A stretch of DNA of 64,000 bases from Novosphingobium sp. ERN07 (GTDB taxonomy: Bacteria > Pseudomonadota > Alphaproteobacteria > Sphingomonadales > Sphingomonadaceae), in contig NZ_JABAID010000007.1 of assembly GCF_012641335.1 (NCBI RefSeq), positions 62,001-126,000 on the forward strand, in the 5' to 3' direction. Shown here piece by piece: positions 8,538 through 17,681 of this stretch (position 1 is its first letter; each line of letters starts with the position of its first letter). The translations under genes were made by a program, and so were the position numbers. The notes under the pieces are model-generated. The model saw only the letters and a program-made list of their open reading frames with translations. It was not told the origin of the DNA and searched no databases.

Positions 8538-10355
8538 TCAGGCCTTCAACGCGGCCGCCGTGCGCTCTTCGATGCGCTTTTCCAGGATCGACAGCGGCAT
8601 TGCGCCTTCAAGCAGGACTTCATGGAACTGCTTGATATCGAACTTGTCACCCAAGGCCTTCTGCGCTTTTTCACGCGCGCGCAGCCAGGCAATGTGGCCG
8701 ATCTTGTAGCTGCAGGCTTGCCCGATGCTGGTGCAGTACCGCTCCACTTCGCGCAAGGTACGCGGGCGGGTGAAGCCGGTGGTGGCGACCATGTAATCCG
8801 TCGCCTTTTCGCGGCTCCAACGCTTGGTGTGCAGGCCGGTGTCCACCACGAGACGCGTGGCGCGGAACAGGAAGGACTGGAGGTAGCCCGCCTTTTCGAT
8901 GCCGTCATACGCGCCGAGTTCGTCAGCCACCTGTTCCGAATAGAGCGCCCAGCCTTCGGAATAGGCCGAGAAGCCACCGGTCTTGCGGATCAGCGGGATA
9001 CTGTCAGACTTCTGCGCAAGGCTGATCTGCAAGTGATGGCCGGGCGTGCCTTCGTGGTAGGTGAGCGAGGGCAGCGTGTACTTCGGCCAGTCGGACACCT
9101 CTTTCAGGTTGATCCAATAGATCGCGGGGCGCGTGCCATCGAGCGAGGCGGAGTAGTAATAGCCGTTGGCGGCCCCATCCTGAATTTCCACCGGCACGGC
9201 ACGAATGTCGAGCGGCTGATCGGGCAGCGTGGCGAAGGCGCGGGGCAGCAGCGCGTTCATCTTGGCCACGCCCGCATTAAGGCTGGCGATCAGCGCGGCC
9301 TTGCCTTCGGGCGTGGCGGCATAGAGCTGTTCGGGCAGCGTGTTGAGCGCGGCAAGGCGTTCGCCCACGGTTCCGGTGGCGTAGCCTGCGGCCTTGAGCA
9401 CGGTATCGAGTTGTGCGGTGAGTTCAGCCACCTGATCGAGGCCGATCTGATGAACTTCTTCCGGCGTATAGTCGGTAGTGGTCGCCTGCTTCAGCGCGGC
9501 GGCATAAATTTCATCGCCGCGCGGGATGCGCCATGCGCCGTCGCCCGCAGTGCTGGTGGGCTTCAACTGTTCGAGCAGCGCGATCTGGCGGTCGATCGCC
9601 GGATAGATCGCATCGCGCACGATGGCTTCGGCACGAGGCTGCCACTGGCCGGCGATCCCCTTTTTCGCGGTGCGGCGGACCAGCGACTGGACCATCGACG
9701 ACTGAGCCGGTTCAGGCGCGCGCAGCTTGCGCAACTGCATCAACGCAAGGTCGAGCGACCATGCAGGGGCTAGCAGCCCACGCGCGGCCTGTTCACGCTG
9801 TTCGGTAATGTCGTTGTCGATTTGTGTGCGCAGCGCGGCAAGGCGGGCAAGATAGGCTTCCCCATCAGCCGAAGTTTCCATCGGGTGCGTCGAATCGAGG
9901 AAATCGGGGACGCTGAACGCAGCACAGGAACGCTGCGTGATGCGATAGGGCGATTGAGGGCTGTCCACGCCCAAACGCGGGCCATCAAGGCGGCGCTCAA
10001 GCTGGTAGCGCACGACATCGAGGTTCACCTTCATCGCGGGTGAAAGCGCCTTGTCATTGATCTTCGCAAGATCAGCCAGCGCCTTGCGCGTCTGCGCGAT
10101 AGACTTGGCACGGCCAGCCGCGCTGTTATCGCCCAGCTTCGACCGCAGGCCCGCCATCGCGCCCTTATCCAGCCCCAGCGAGGTTGCATAAGTTGGCGCA
10201 AGCATCATCTGATCGTTGAAAATGCGCGTAAACAGCGCATCGAGCCGGCCGTCCTCACCCTTGGCGGCTGCAAAGGCCAAGCCGGGATGCGCCGCCAACG
10301 CGGTGGCGGCGCTGGCGGAGGCAACGAACGAACGGCGACTGAAGCGGACGGTCAT
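8538..10355 (-). CDS. Tat-exported DUF885 family protein (putative zinc peptidase)
   Basis: 605-residue protein with a twin-arginine-type signal: SRRSFVASASAATALA at residues 6-21, cleavage near AFAAA. The DUF885 signature is present: HEGTPGHHLQ (HExxxHH-like metal site) followed by EGWALYSEQ with a further Glu. DUF885 proteins share a thermolysin-like metallopeptidase arrangement; substrate unknown. Full length for the family. It reads convergently with uup and begins about 90 bp from the end of the DUF6456 gene on the same strand. Confidence 0.82.
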   Translation of the reverse strand: MTVRFSRRSFVASASAATALAAHPGLAFAAAKGEDGRLDALFTRIFNDQMMLAPTYATSLGLDKGAMAGLRSKLGDNSAAGRAKSIAQTRKALADLAKINDKALSPAMKVNLDVVRYQLERRLDGPRLGVDSPQSPYRITQRSCAAFSVPDFLDSTHPMETSADGEAYLARLAALRTQIDNDITEQREQAARGLLAPAWSLDLALMQLRKLRAPEPAQSSMVQSLVRRTAKKGIAGQWQPRAEAIVRDAIYPAIDRQIALLEQLKPTSTAGDGAWRIPRGDEIYAAALKQATTTDYTPEEVHQIGLDQVAELTAQLDTVLKAAGYATGTVGERLAALNTLPEQLYAATPEGKAALIASLNAGVAKMNALLPRAFATLPDQPLDIRAVPVEIQDGAANGYYYSASLDGTRPAIYWINLKEVSDWPKYTLPSLTYHEGTPGHHLQISLAQKSDSIPLIRKTGGFSAYSEGWALYSEQVADELGAYDGIEKAGYLQSFLFRATRLVVDTGLHTKRWSREKATDYMVATTGFTRPRTLREVERYCTSIGQACSYKIGHIAWLRAREKAQKALGDKFDIKQFHEVLLEGAMPLSILEKRIEERTAAALKA

Positions 10356-10446
10356 GAACGAAATCTCCGGGAATCACAAAGTGGCGGAGCGGTGCCACAG
10401 CCGGAGACGGGTTCAAAGCCCTTTTTGTTGCAAAAGATACCTTCAC

Positions 10447-10920
10447 TCAGGCCATGCGATAGTGATCGGCCACGCGATCAAGCGCGATTCGCAGCACCAG
10501 TTTGCCGCTGCGCGCGGGCCAATCGAGCGCCTTCTCTGCTGCAGGCAGCCCCTCGCCCGCGCAGACCACGCGCCACAGGATATCGGACAAGCCCTTGCCC
10601 GCGTCGGCAATGGCGGCATCGAAACGCTGCCGCGCGGCGATCTGGCGTTCGCTGGCGTTTAACCCGCGATCCGATGTGCCGCGAACGCGCACCACATCCC
10701 AACGCATCGTGACAGATGGCGAAAGCTGCGCACGTTCGAAATCGGCGCGCAACCGTTCTCCGGCATCGAACTGGCGGTCGGTCAGGTGGCCGCGTGCGTA
10801 AAGCCATGTCAGTGGCGATTCGGCCAGATTTACGGTCACAGAACGGCCGCGTGCAGAGCATTCCGCGCTGCGGCGGGGGCCTTCGACAGTCAGTTCGCGG
10901 GTTGCAAGCATCCGGGCCAT
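10447..10920 (-). CDS. DUF6456 domain protein
   Basis: 157-residue protein starting at the ATG at 10920, seven bases after AAGGAA; further in-frame starts upstream lack a placed Shine-Dalgarno sequence. The conserved core (NLAESPLTWLYARG, AGERLRADFERAQLSP, VTMRWD) followed by a helical C-terminus matches DUF6456, found across alphaproteobacteria and sometimes fused to DNA-binding domains. The basic helical C-terminus could bind nucleic acid, but function is unknown. Divergent from the XRE regulator at 11024. Confidence 0.75.
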   Translation of the reverse strand: MARMLATRELTVEGPRRSAECSARGRSVTVNLAESPLTWLYARGHLTDRQFDAGERLRADFERAQLSPSVTMRWDVVRVRGTSDRGLNASERQIAARQRFDAAIADAGKGLSDILWRVVCAGEGLPAAEKALDWPARSGKLVLRIALDRVADHYRMA

Positions 10921-11023
10921 CAGCATTTCCTTATGGAACATGAGTAGAACACGCAAAGGACTTGCCTCGCCTCGCACTTTGTAGGAAAGCAAAAAACACC
11001 GCTGCGGTTAAACAGGCCGGATC

Positions 11024-11596
11024 ATGATCAACCGAATTCGCGATATCCGCCGCCAAAAGGGCCTGACGCTGGCCGATGTTGCCGCCCGCTGCGATCCACC
11101 GACGACCGCGCAGACCATAGGGCGGCTGGAAACCGGAATGCGCAGCCTTTCGCTGACGTGGATGAACCGCATCGGCGCGGCGCTGGGCGTCGACCCGCAA
11201 TTGCTGGTGAAAGCCGAAGAAGACAGCCCCGCTCGGCTGGTGGCACGGCTCGGCACGCAAGGGGCCGAAACGCTGGCCAAGCCGATGGACGCGATCCTGC
11301 CCGTAGCGCTGGATGGTTCGGCCCGACTGATGGCAATGGCGGTGGACGACAGCGCGGGCGAATACAGGGCGGGCGATCAGGTGTGGCTGCGCCAGATCGA
11401 GCCGGAAGACTTCGCGCGCGCCTTCAACCGCGATGTGCTGGCCCCGCGCCCCGGCGGCCGCTTTGCCTTTGGCCGGTTGATCGACCAGCGCGACGGGCGC
11501 GTGGCGCTGCTGCCCCCCGGCCCCGGACAGCGGCAGGTGGTGATCGACCGTCCAGCCTGGCTGGGTCTTGCCGAAATGCTCGTGCGCAAGCTCTGA
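11024..11596 (+). CDS. XRE-family transcriptional regulator with LexA/S24-like C-terminus
   Basis: 190 residues. The N-terminal helix-turn-helix (RIRDIRRQKGLTLADVAARC ... TIGRLETG) occupies about residues 3-60. The C-terminal half (VALDGSARLMAMAVDDS, YRAGDQVWL, GRFAFGRLID) has the strand order of an S24/LexA peptidase domain; a Ser equivalent is present in DDSAG but the catalytic Lys is not obvious, so self-cleavage is doubtful. The following glycosyltransferase begins 2 bp after its stop, so the two are probably co-transcribed. Target operon unknown. Confidence 0.82.
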   Translation: MINRIRDIRRQKGLTLADVAARCDPPTTAQTIGRLETGMRSLSLTWMNRIGAALGVDPQLLVKAEEDSPARLVARLGTQGAETLAKPMDAILPVALDGSARLMAMAVDDSAGEYRAGDQVWLRQIEPEDFARAFNRDVLAPRPGGRFAFGRLIDQRDGRVALLPPGPGQRQVVIDRPAWLGLAEMLVRKL

Positions 11597-11598
11597 CC

Positions 11599-12786
11599 TT
11601 GAAGCGCCTGCTCTCGATATCGACGCTCTACCCCGCGCCGGGTCGCACCGGCTTTGGACGTTTTGTTTCGCGCCAGATGGAAGCGCTGGCAGCGCGTGGC
11701 GATTGGGATGTGACGGTGGTCAACCCCATCGGCAAGCCGCCACTGCCGATGCAGCGCTATGCCGCGCTGGACCAGATCCCCGAAGTGGAGCAGCAGGGCG
11801 CAGTTACCGTACATCACCCACGCTTTCTGCTGGTGCCAGGGCTTTCCGGGCCGATCAACCCCACGCTGATCGCGCACGCAGTGCTGCCACTGGCGCGCAG
11901 GCTTCATGCCGAACTGCCGTTCGATATGGTGGATGCGCAGTTCTTCTATCCCGATGGGCCAGCCGCCGCAAAAGTGGCGCGCGCGCTGAACCTGCCGCTG
12001 GCCATCAAGGCGCGCGGATCGGACATTCACCTGTGGGGCGAAAAGGCTCTGGCACGACGGCAAATGCTGGCGGCGGCAGATCAGGCATCGGCACTGCTAT
12101 CGGTCTCACGCGCTCTGGCGCGGGATATGGTGGCGATGGGAATGCCGGAGGAGCGCATCGCAGTTCACTATACGGGCCTTGATCGCGCACGCTTCCAACC
12201 GCTTGAGCGAGAGGCCGCGCGGCAACTGATCTCAGCCTTGCCTTCGATGCAAGTCTGGTCGGAAGGACGATTGCTACTGTGCGTCGGCGCGCTGCTGGCA
12301 ATCAAGGGGCAGGCGCTGGCGATCCGCGCCCTGCAGATGCTGCCCGATGACGTGCGGCTGGCAATTGCCGGAACGGGCGCGGACGAACCGGCGCTGCGCC
12401 GTCTGGTGGGCGAGTTGGGTCTTGAAGCACGCGTACAATTCCTCGGCTCGGTTGAACATGACATGCTTCCCCACCTGCTTTGCGCCGCAGATGCGATGGT
12501 CCTGCCTTCTGAGCGCGAAGGGCTAGCGAATGCGTGGATCGAAGCCTTGGCCTGCGGCACGCCTGTCGTGATCCCCGACGTAGGTGGCGCGCGCGAGGTC
12601 GTGCAGGATACCAGTGCTGGCCGCATCGTGGCGCGAACGCCAGATGCCATCGCGCAAGGCGTGGCAGAACTGCTCGCCAATCCGCCCAGCCAGCAGCGGG
12701 TTGCCGCCAATGCCGAACGATTCAGTTGGGAAGCCAATGCGGCAGCACTGGCGGACATCTATACGAAAGCGGCGGCGAAGCGCTGA
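11599..12786 (+). CDS. GT4-type glycosyltransferase
   Basis: 395-residue cytoplasmic glycosyltransferase of GT-B fold. The start is the TTG at 11599, placing MKRLLSISTLYP at the N-terminus right after the upstream stop. An N-terminal domain (FVSRQMEALAARG) is followed by the C-terminal nucleotide-sugar site: GALLAIKGQALAIRAL, AGTGADEPALRRL, LPSEREGLANAWIEALACG with the Glu pair of GT4 enzymes, then TPVVIPDVGG. Likely adds sugars to a cell-surface glycan; acceptor unknown. Its stop codon lies within a strong hairpin (12770-12798) facing secF. Confidence 0.85.
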   Translation: MKRLLSISTLYPAPGRTGFGRFVSRQMEALAARGDWDVTVVNPIGKPPLPMQRYAALDQIPEVEQQGAVTVHHPRFLLVPGLSGPINPTLIAHAVLPLARRLHAELPFDMVDAQFFYPDGPAAAKVARALNLPLAIKARGSDIHLWGEKALARRQMLAAADQASALLSVSRALARDMVAMGMPEERIAVHYTGLDRARFQPLEREAARQLISALPSMQVWSEGRLLLCVGALLAIKGQALAIRALQMLPDDVRLAIAGTGADEPALRRLVGELGLEARVQFLGSVEHDMLPHLLCAADAMVLPSEREGLANAWIEALACGTPVVIPDVGGAREVVQDTSAGRIVARTPDAIAQGVAELLANPPSQQRVAANAERFSWEANAAALADIYTKAAAKR

Positions 12787-12798
12787 GCTTCGCCGCCG
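12770..12798. terminator. Bidirectional hairpin between glycosyltransferase and secF
   Basis: A 12-bp perfect stem, CGGCGGCGAAGC and GCTTCGCCGCCG with a five-base loop, overlaps the last codons and stop of the glycosyltransferase and faces the 3' end of secF 25 bp away. There is no long T-run, so efficiency is uncertain; its position between convergent genes supports a termination or stabilising role. Confidence 0.55.
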
Positions 12799-12822
12799 CA
12801 ATTCTTGTGCTGGGCCGGAACG

Positions 12823-13800
12823 TTATGCGCCTTCGCGCGCCATGCGTTCCTGCTTTTCCAGCGCGGATTCGGTCGGGACGAAGCTGTTTGGGTTGACCTT
12901 CAGCCAGATCAGGATCGGCGCCGCCATATAGATCGAGCTATAAGTGCCGACGAAAATGCCAAGCGTGATGGCGGCCGTGAAACCGAAGATCACGTCAGGG
13001 CCCAGCAGCAGCAGCGCAACCAGCGTGATCAGCATCGACAGTGACGTAACGAGGGTGCGGGCCAGAGTCTCGTTGACCGAAAGGTCGAGGAGTTCCGGCA
13101 TCGGCATCTTGCGGAACTTCTTCATGTTCTCGCGGATGCGGTCGTAAACCACGATGGTGTCGTTCAAGGAATAGCCGATCAGCGTCAACAGCGCGGCAAC
13201 GATGTTGAGATCGAATTCCATGCCTGACAGCGCGAAAAGCCCCAACGTCAACGACACGTCATGGACCAGCGCGAAGAGCGCGCCCACGCCAAACTGCCAT
13301 TCGAACCGCAGCCAGATATAGGCCGCCACCGCCAGCGAAGCGAGGCCGAGCGCCTTGAACGCATCCCAGCCGAGTTCCTTGGAAACCTTGCCAGATACCG
13401 AGTCCACGCCATCGATGCGCGCGTCGGCATGGTTCTTCTTGATGTCGGCCGTGATCGTGCGGGCCATCTTGTCCGACAGCGCGGCGTCGCTTTCAGCGCC
13501 TTCGGGCAGCTTCATGCGGATCGAGATTTCGTTCGGCTTGCCGAAGCGCTGGATCACCGGCTCGCCATAGCCGAGCTTGCCGACCTGTTCGCGCAGTTCG
13601 ACCACGGGCGCTTCGGCACTGCGTTCAAACGTGACGCGAATCATCTGGCCACCGATGAAATCGACGCCGAGGTTGAGGCCCTTGGTCAGGACCAGCCCCC
13701 ACGACGCCGCAATCAGGACCATGCTGACGATGTAGAACGGCAGACGCCACTTCAGGAAGTGGATGTTGGTGTTATCGGGAACGAGCTTGAGGAGTTTCAT
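12823..13800 (-). CDS. secF: Protein translocase subunit SecF
   Basis: 325-residue inner-membrane protein with six predicted membrane segments: one N-terminal (IVSMVLIAASWGLVL), then five in the C-terminal half (YIWLRFEWQFGVGAL onward). The periplasmic region between about 40 and 150 and the motif LIGYSLNDTIVVYDRIREN are SecF signatures. With SecD it uses the proton gradient to help pull exported proteins through SecYEG. It starts 15 bp after the secD stop. Confidence 0.95.
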   Translation of the reverse strand: MKLLKLVPDNTNIHFLKWRLPFYIVSMVLIAASWGLVLTKGLNLGVDFIGGQMIRVTFERSAEAPVVELREQVGKLGYGEPVIQRFGKPNEISIRMKLPEGAESDAALSDKMARTITADIKKNHADARIDGVDSVSGKVSKELGWDAFKALGLASLAVAAYIWLRFEWQFGVGALFALVHDVSLTLGLFALSGMEFDLNIVAALLTLIGYSLNDTIVVYDRIRENMKKFRKMPMPELLDLSVNETLARTLVTSLSMLITLVALLLLGPDVIFGFTAAITLGIFVGTYSSIYMAAPILIWLKVNPNSFVPTESALEKQERMAREGA

Positions 13801-13815
13801 GGGTTCAGCCTCCTC

Positions 13816-15423
13816 TTACAGGGCGATTTCGGTGGGACGAGCGCGGCGCAGCCACTGCGCCACCCACATGCGGGTAAGCGTGACGGCGGTGAACACCGAT
13901 GTGGCGATGCCGATCATGAGCACGACCGCGAAGCCCTTCACCGGACCGGAGCCAAAGGCGAACATCAGCACAGCCGCGATCACGTTGGTGATGTTGGCAT
14001 CGAAGATCGCGCGGCTGGCTTCTTTATAGCCAAGTTCTACCGCTTGCACGACCTTGCGCCCACGATGCCGCTCTTCACGGATGCGTTCGTTGATCAGCAC
14101 GTTGGCATCGACTGCGGCGCCGATGGTTAGAACGAATCCGGCGATGCCCGGCAGAGTCAGCGTGGTGCCGATGATGCCCATGATGCCGAGGATCATCAGC
14201 ACGTTGATTGCGACCGCAAGGTTCGCATAGACGCCAAAGCGGCCATAGGTGACGAGGATGAACACCGCGAGAGCCGCAGTGCCGACGCCCATTGCGATCA
14301 TGCCCTTGCGGATCGAATCCGCGCCAAGATCAGGCCCGACGGTCCGCTCTTCCACAACCTTCAAATCCACCGGCAGCGCGCCAGACCGCAGCGAAATGGC
14401 CAGCGCATTGGCGCTTTCAGTGGTAAAGCTGCCCGAAATCACCGCGCTGCCGCCGAGGATCGGTTCGTTGATAGTCGGCGCGGACAGCACCTTGCCGTCG
14501 AGGATGATCGCAAACTGCTTTCCGGTATTCTGCGTGGTGAGCTTGGCAAACTTGGCACCGCCTTCGGTGTTGAAAGTGATGTTGACGACCGGCTCGTTGG
14601 TTTGCTGGTTGTTCGTCTGTTGCGCGTTGGTCAATTGATCGCCGCGGATGCCGCCAAGCCGCTTGACCGCGATGGTCGGCACGCCGCCACCCGCAGCGGG
14701 GCTGGCGAACGGCACGATTTCGCTGCCCGGAGGCGCGATGCCCTGCGCGACGTCGGACGGCAGCGCAGTGGTATCGACCAGCTTGAATTCGAGTTTTGCG
14801 GTCTGGCCAAGCAGGTTCTTGAGCGCCTGCGGATCCTGCAGACCCGGCACCTGCACGACGATGCGCGACGGGCCGGAACGGATGATCGTCGGCTCCTTGG
14901 TGCCCAGCGCGTCGATACGTTTGCGCACCACTTCGACCGCCGTGTCCATCGCCTGCGTGACGGCCTGATTGATGCCCGCCTCGGTGGGCTTCAGCACGAA
15001 CCGGTTGCCATCGACAACGTTGATGTCCCAATCGCGCTGGCCGGTCAGCCCTGCCCCGTTGGTCAGGGGCAGGATCGCTTCGCGCGTGGCGTCAACCTGC
15101 GTAGCATTGGCGACGATGAACGTCAGCGCGCCGTCGCGGTTGGAAATATCGCTGATGCGGATCTTGTTGCCGTCCTGCTTCAGCTTGTTGCGGACCGATT
15201 CCTCCATGCCTTCAATGCGCTGCTGGCGCACCTGCGAGGGATCGGCTTCGAGCAGGATGTGGCTGCCACCAGCAAGGTCAAGCCCAAGGTTGATCTTGGG
15301 TTCGGGCAATCCCGAAGGCCAGCCAAGGCCCATAGTGGAAGTGAGCGAGGGGATCGCGGCCACGACGCAAATCAGCGTAATGAACCAGAGCCAGATCACC
15401 TTCCAGCGCGGAAAATCGAGCAT
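13816..15423 (-). CDS. secD: Protein translocase subunit SecD
   Basis: 535-residue inner-membrane subunit: one N-terminal helix (VIWLWFITLICVVAAIPSL), a large periplasmic P1 region with LGLDLAGGSHILLEAD, and five C-terminal membrane segments. The segment IGAAVDANVLINERIREE contains the conserved D-x-N of the RND-type proton pathway. Middle gene of a yajC-secD-secF cluster, all on the reverse strand with short gaps. Confidence 0.95.
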   Translation of the reverse strand: MLDFPRWKVIWLWFITLICVVAAIPSLTSTMGLGWPSGLPEPKINLGLDLAGGSHILLEADPSQVRQQRIEGMEESVRNKLKQDGNKIRISDISNRDGALTFIVANATQVDATREAILPLTNGAGLTGQRDWDINVVDGNRFVLKPTEAGINQAVTQAMDTAVEVVRKRIDALGTKEPTIIRSGPSRIVVQVPGLQDPQALKNLLGQTAKLEFKLVDTTALPSDVAQGIAPPGSEIVPFASPAAGGGVPTIAVKRLGGIRGDQLTNAQQTNNQQTNEPVVNITFNTEGGAKFAKLTTQNTGKQFAIILDGKVLSAPTINEPILGGSAVISGSFTTESANALAISLRSGALPVDLKVVEERTVGPDLGADSIRKGMIAMGVGTAALAVFILVTYGRFGVYANLAVAINVLMILGIMGIIGTTLTLPGIAGFVLTIGAAVDANVLINERIREERHRGRKVVQAVELGYKEASRAIFDANITNVIAAVLMFAFGSGPVKGFAVVLMIGIATSVFTAVTLTRMWVAQWLRRARPTEIAL

Positions 15424-15450
15424 GGGCGGGCAGCCTTCAGGTAAAAGAGA

Positions 15451-15780
15451 TCAGTCGTTGGCAGGCGCGGAACCGCCAGGCGGCACGATATCGCCAATCG
15501 TCGCGCGCACGGCCTTGACCTTCACATTAGGGCCGAGTTCCAGTTCGACGTAGTGATCGTCGAGCTTGATAACCTTGCCGATCAACCCGCCAGCGGTGAC
15601 GACCATATCGCCCTTCTTCATCGCGGCGATCTTGGCCTTGTGTTCCTTCTGCTGGCGCATTTGTGGGCGCAGAATCAGAAACCAGAAGATGAAGCCCATC
15701 GCGACCAGCGGCAGGAAGCTCATCCATGCGGGGGGCTGGCCAGCATTTGCGGCGGCGGCGGAAAGAGTGCTCAGCATCAT
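15451..15780 (-). CDS. yajC: Preprotein translocase accessory subunit YajC
   Basis: 109-residue single-pass membrane protein; start taken at the tandem ATGs at 15780 (MMLSTLSAAA), since the longer frame adds an unrelated leader. The single helix MSFLPLVAMGFIFWFLIL is followed by the YajC signature RPQMRQQKEHK and a soluble SH3-like tail (GDMVVTAGGLIGKV). First gene of the SecDF-YajC cluster. Confidence 0.93.
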   Translation of the reverse strand: MMLSTLSAAAANAGQPPAWMSFLPLVAMGFIFWFLILRPQMRQQKEHKAKIAAMKKGDMVVTAGGLIGKVIKLDDHYVELELGPNVKVKAVRATIGDIVPPGGSAPAND

Positions 15781-15955
15781 GGGTCCGTTTCTGGGATCGC
15801 GACTATGGTATTGCAACCGCGGCAAAGGCGATTTTTCGCATTTTCCAAGCCTTGGTCGATTTGAACGGGGCGGTTAGCAGGTTGGCCCGAGCAAGGCAAT
15901 CAAAGCGCGCCAGCGGCATCCGCCGCGATATGTGCTCCCTTTGGCAAACGGGCGC

Positions 15956-15984
15956 TTGCCTTCCTGAAAAGTGGTGCCTATAGG
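15956..15984 (+). promoter_or_regulatory. Sigma-70-type promoter of tRNA-Pro
   Basis: TTGCCT (-35, 15956-15961) and TATAGG (-10, 15979-15984) separated by exactly 17 bases, with the first tRNA base 13 bases after the -10 box. Spacing and position support a housekeeping promoter for the tRNA gene. Confidence 0.6.
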
Positions 15985-15996
15985 CGCGCTTCCGGT

Positions 15997-16073
15997 CGGG
16001 ACGTAGCGCAGCCTGGTAGCGCATCACACTGGGGGTGTGGGGGTCGGAGGTTCGAATCCTCTCGTCCCGACCA
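15997..16073 (+). tRNA. tRNA-Pro (anticodon GGG)
   Basis: 77-nt cloverleaf: acceptor stem CGGGACG paired with CGTCCCG, D-arm GCGC/GCGC, anticodon stem TCACA/TGTGG enclosing loop CTGGGGG (anticodon GGG, reading CCC and CCU), T-arm GGAGGTTCGAATCCT, discriminator A and encoded CCA. All stems form. Preceded by a promoter and followed by a candidate terminator, so it is a single-gene transcript. Confidence 0.96.
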
Positions 16074-16078
16074 ATTTC

Positions 16079-16131
16079 AAAAGGCCAAACACTTTAACAA
16101 AGCCAGCCGCTTTGGCGTTTCGGGCCTTTTT
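16079..16131 (+). terminator. Candidate terminator after tRNA-Pro
   Basis: AAAAGGCC (16079-16086) pairs with GGCCTTTT (16123-16130), with an inner GCCA...TGGC stem, and ends in TTTTT. Placed six bases after the tRNA 3' end, it fits an intrinsic terminator with a long loop. Confidence 0.5.
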
Positions 16132-16205
16132 GCTGGAAAATGTTTTCCTACACGAACCGATATGGTTATCTAATTGCGCGTCTTTCAATGGATAGGACGC
16201 ACATC

Positions 16206-16619
16206 ATGGGCATTCTCGAAGCACTGATCTCTCCCATCTCGTCGATCATCGACAAGGTGATCCCCGACAAGGAAGCGCGCGACAGGGCCAAGCTTGAACT
16301 GATCAAGCTGGAAGGCACGCAGGAACTGGAACAGATCCGCACACGCATGTCGGCCATCGTGGCCGAGGCCAATTCTTCGGATCCCTGGACCAGCCGCGCG
16401 CGGCCTGGCTTTTTATATGTCATGTACATCATGATCCTGTGGGCGCTGCCGATGGGGCTGATTGCCGCATTCCGCCCGGATGCAGCCAAGGGCATCGCGC
16501 AGGGCATCAACGCTTATCTGGGCGGCCTGCCCGAACCACTCTATGCACTCTTCGGGACGGGCTATCTGGGATACACGGCAGCGCGGCAATGGGGCAAAGC
16601 GAAGGGCACAGACCGGTGA
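16206..16619 (+). CDS. Holin of 3TM/GTA family (orphan)
   Basis: 137-residue membrane protein; start at the ATG at 16206 (MGILEALISPISSIIDKVI), about seven bases after AGGA. A charged amphipathic helix (PDKEARDRAKLELIKLEG, QELEQIRTRMSAI) precedes hydrophobic segments (FLYVMYIMILWALPMGLIAAF; ALFGTGYLGYTAARQWG). This is the layout of the GTA-type 3TM holin family (PF11351 type), linked to release of gene transfer agents or phage. No other phage or GTA genes lie nearby, so it is an orphan copy, or one acting in trans with a GTA cluster elsewhere. Confidence 0.72.
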   Translation: MGILEALISPISSIIDKVIPDKEARDRAKLELIKLEGTQELEQIRTRMSAIVAEANSSDPWTSRARPGFLYVMYIMILWALPMGLIAAFRPDAAKGIAQGINAYLGGLPEPLYALFGTGYLGYTAARQWGKAKGTDR

Positions 16620-16738
16620 ACGCCAGTCAGGTTGGTTAGTTTCTGGTAACCTCCTTTTGCTACAGCATGGCAATGATCACACGTTCTGCCTGCACGGAAT
16701 CGCATTCGGCCAGCCATCGGCCCGAAGAATCACGTGGG

Positions 16739-17053
16739 ATGCGCGTTGCCGTCTCCCCCGTGATTCTGGCGCTTTCACTGGCGCTGACACTTGGTGCCTG
16801 CGGAAGCAGCCACTCAGATCCGGCGGTTGATGCACGAATTGCCGAACTCGAAAAGAAGGTGGATGCCGCAGACAAGCGCTCACGCCAAGCGATCAACATG
16901 GCGGCGCAACCCAATTCGGCACCGATGCCGGACGCAGGCGGCGAGCCAAGCTTTGACAATGGCGAAGCCGAATTCGACAATGCCCCGGAAAGCGATGTCG
17001 GCGTCAATCAGGATGGCGTTCCGCCACCGCCGATGATCGCACCGGAAGGCTGA
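16739..17053 (+). CDS. Small putative lipoprotein with coiled coil
   Basis: 104-residue protein from the ATG at 16739. The signal MRVAVSPVILALSLALTLGAC ends in a lipobox (LGAC), implying lipid anchoring at Cys21. A short heptad-like helix (DARIAELEKKVDAADKRSRQ) resembles Lpp-type or YbgF-type coiled coils, and the remainder is Pro/Asp-rich and disordered. Not identified as a known family. It lies between the holin and aroQ genes on the same strand. Confidence 0.65.
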   Translation: MRVAVSPVILALSLALTLGACGSSHSDPAVDARIAELEKKVDAADKRSRQAINMAAQPNSAPMPDAGGEPSFDNGEAEFDNAPESDVGVNQDGVPPPPMIAPEG

Positions 17054-17128
17054 TCGCGCGCACAAGCGGGCTTGCACCGCAAGTATCCGCGTCTATCACG
17101 GTCCGCAATTACCGATCGGGGAAATGCG

Positions 17129-17581
17129 ATGACCGAGCCTGCGAGTTCCGCTGCTACCATCTATGTATTGAACGGCCCCAATCTCAACTTGCTGGGCCTG
17201 CGCGAACCCGAAATCTATGGCTCGCAAACGCTCGACGATATTGCCGACATGCTGGATGACCGGGGCCGTGAACTGGGCTTCGAAATCGACATGCGCCAGT
17301 CAAACCACGAAGGCCATCTTATAGACTGGCTGCACGAGGCACAGGCAGAAGGCGTGAAGGCGGTGTTGCTGAACGCCGGTGCATTCACGCATACATCGGT
17401 TGCGCTGCACGATGCGATCAAGTCGATCAAGGTGCCCGTGATCGAAGTTCACCTTTCCAATCCGCACAAGCGCGAGGATTTCCGGCACAAGTCCTACGTC
17501 GGCATGGCCGCGCTTGGCACAGTCTGCGGGTTCGGTGCAAACAGCTATCTGGTCGCTTTGGACGCAGTTTCGCGGCTCTGA
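17129..17581 (+). CDS. aroQ: 3-dehydroquinate dehydratase, type II
   Basis: 150-residue enzyme converting 3-dehydroquinate to 3-dehydroshikimate in the shikimate pathway. Type II signatures are present: NGPNLNLLG, catalytic Tyr in [27 protein letters not shown], and [17 protein letters not shown] with the conserved His. The ATG at 17129 lies soon after GGGGAA. The arrangement aroQ-accB-accC is common in proteobacteria. A 100-bp gap separates it from accB. Confidence 0.95.
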   Translation: MTEPASSAATIYVLNGPNLNLLGLREPEIYGSQTLDDIADMLDDRGRELGFEIDMRQSNHEGHLIDWLHEAQAEGVKAVLLNAGAFTHTSVALHDAIKSIKVPVIEVHLSNPHKREDFRHKSYVGMAALGTVCGFGANSYLVALDAVSRL

Positions 17582-17681
17582 AACCAGCGTTTTCCACCTT
17601 CCAGCCCCGCGCCCTCTTGCCAGCCCGCCGCCTTGCGGGCATGGCGCGAGGCCTGAATTCATACCCCGCGAGGAAATACCA

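Noticed and set aside
8388..9773. Long forward open frame (461 codons) opposite the DUF885 gene
   Set aside because: It is antisense to a gene with clear signal and HEGTPGHH motifs, and its translation is a low-complexity GC-driven shadow.
16206..16619. Prophage
   Set aside because: Only a holin-like gene is present; aroQ-accBC follow directly.
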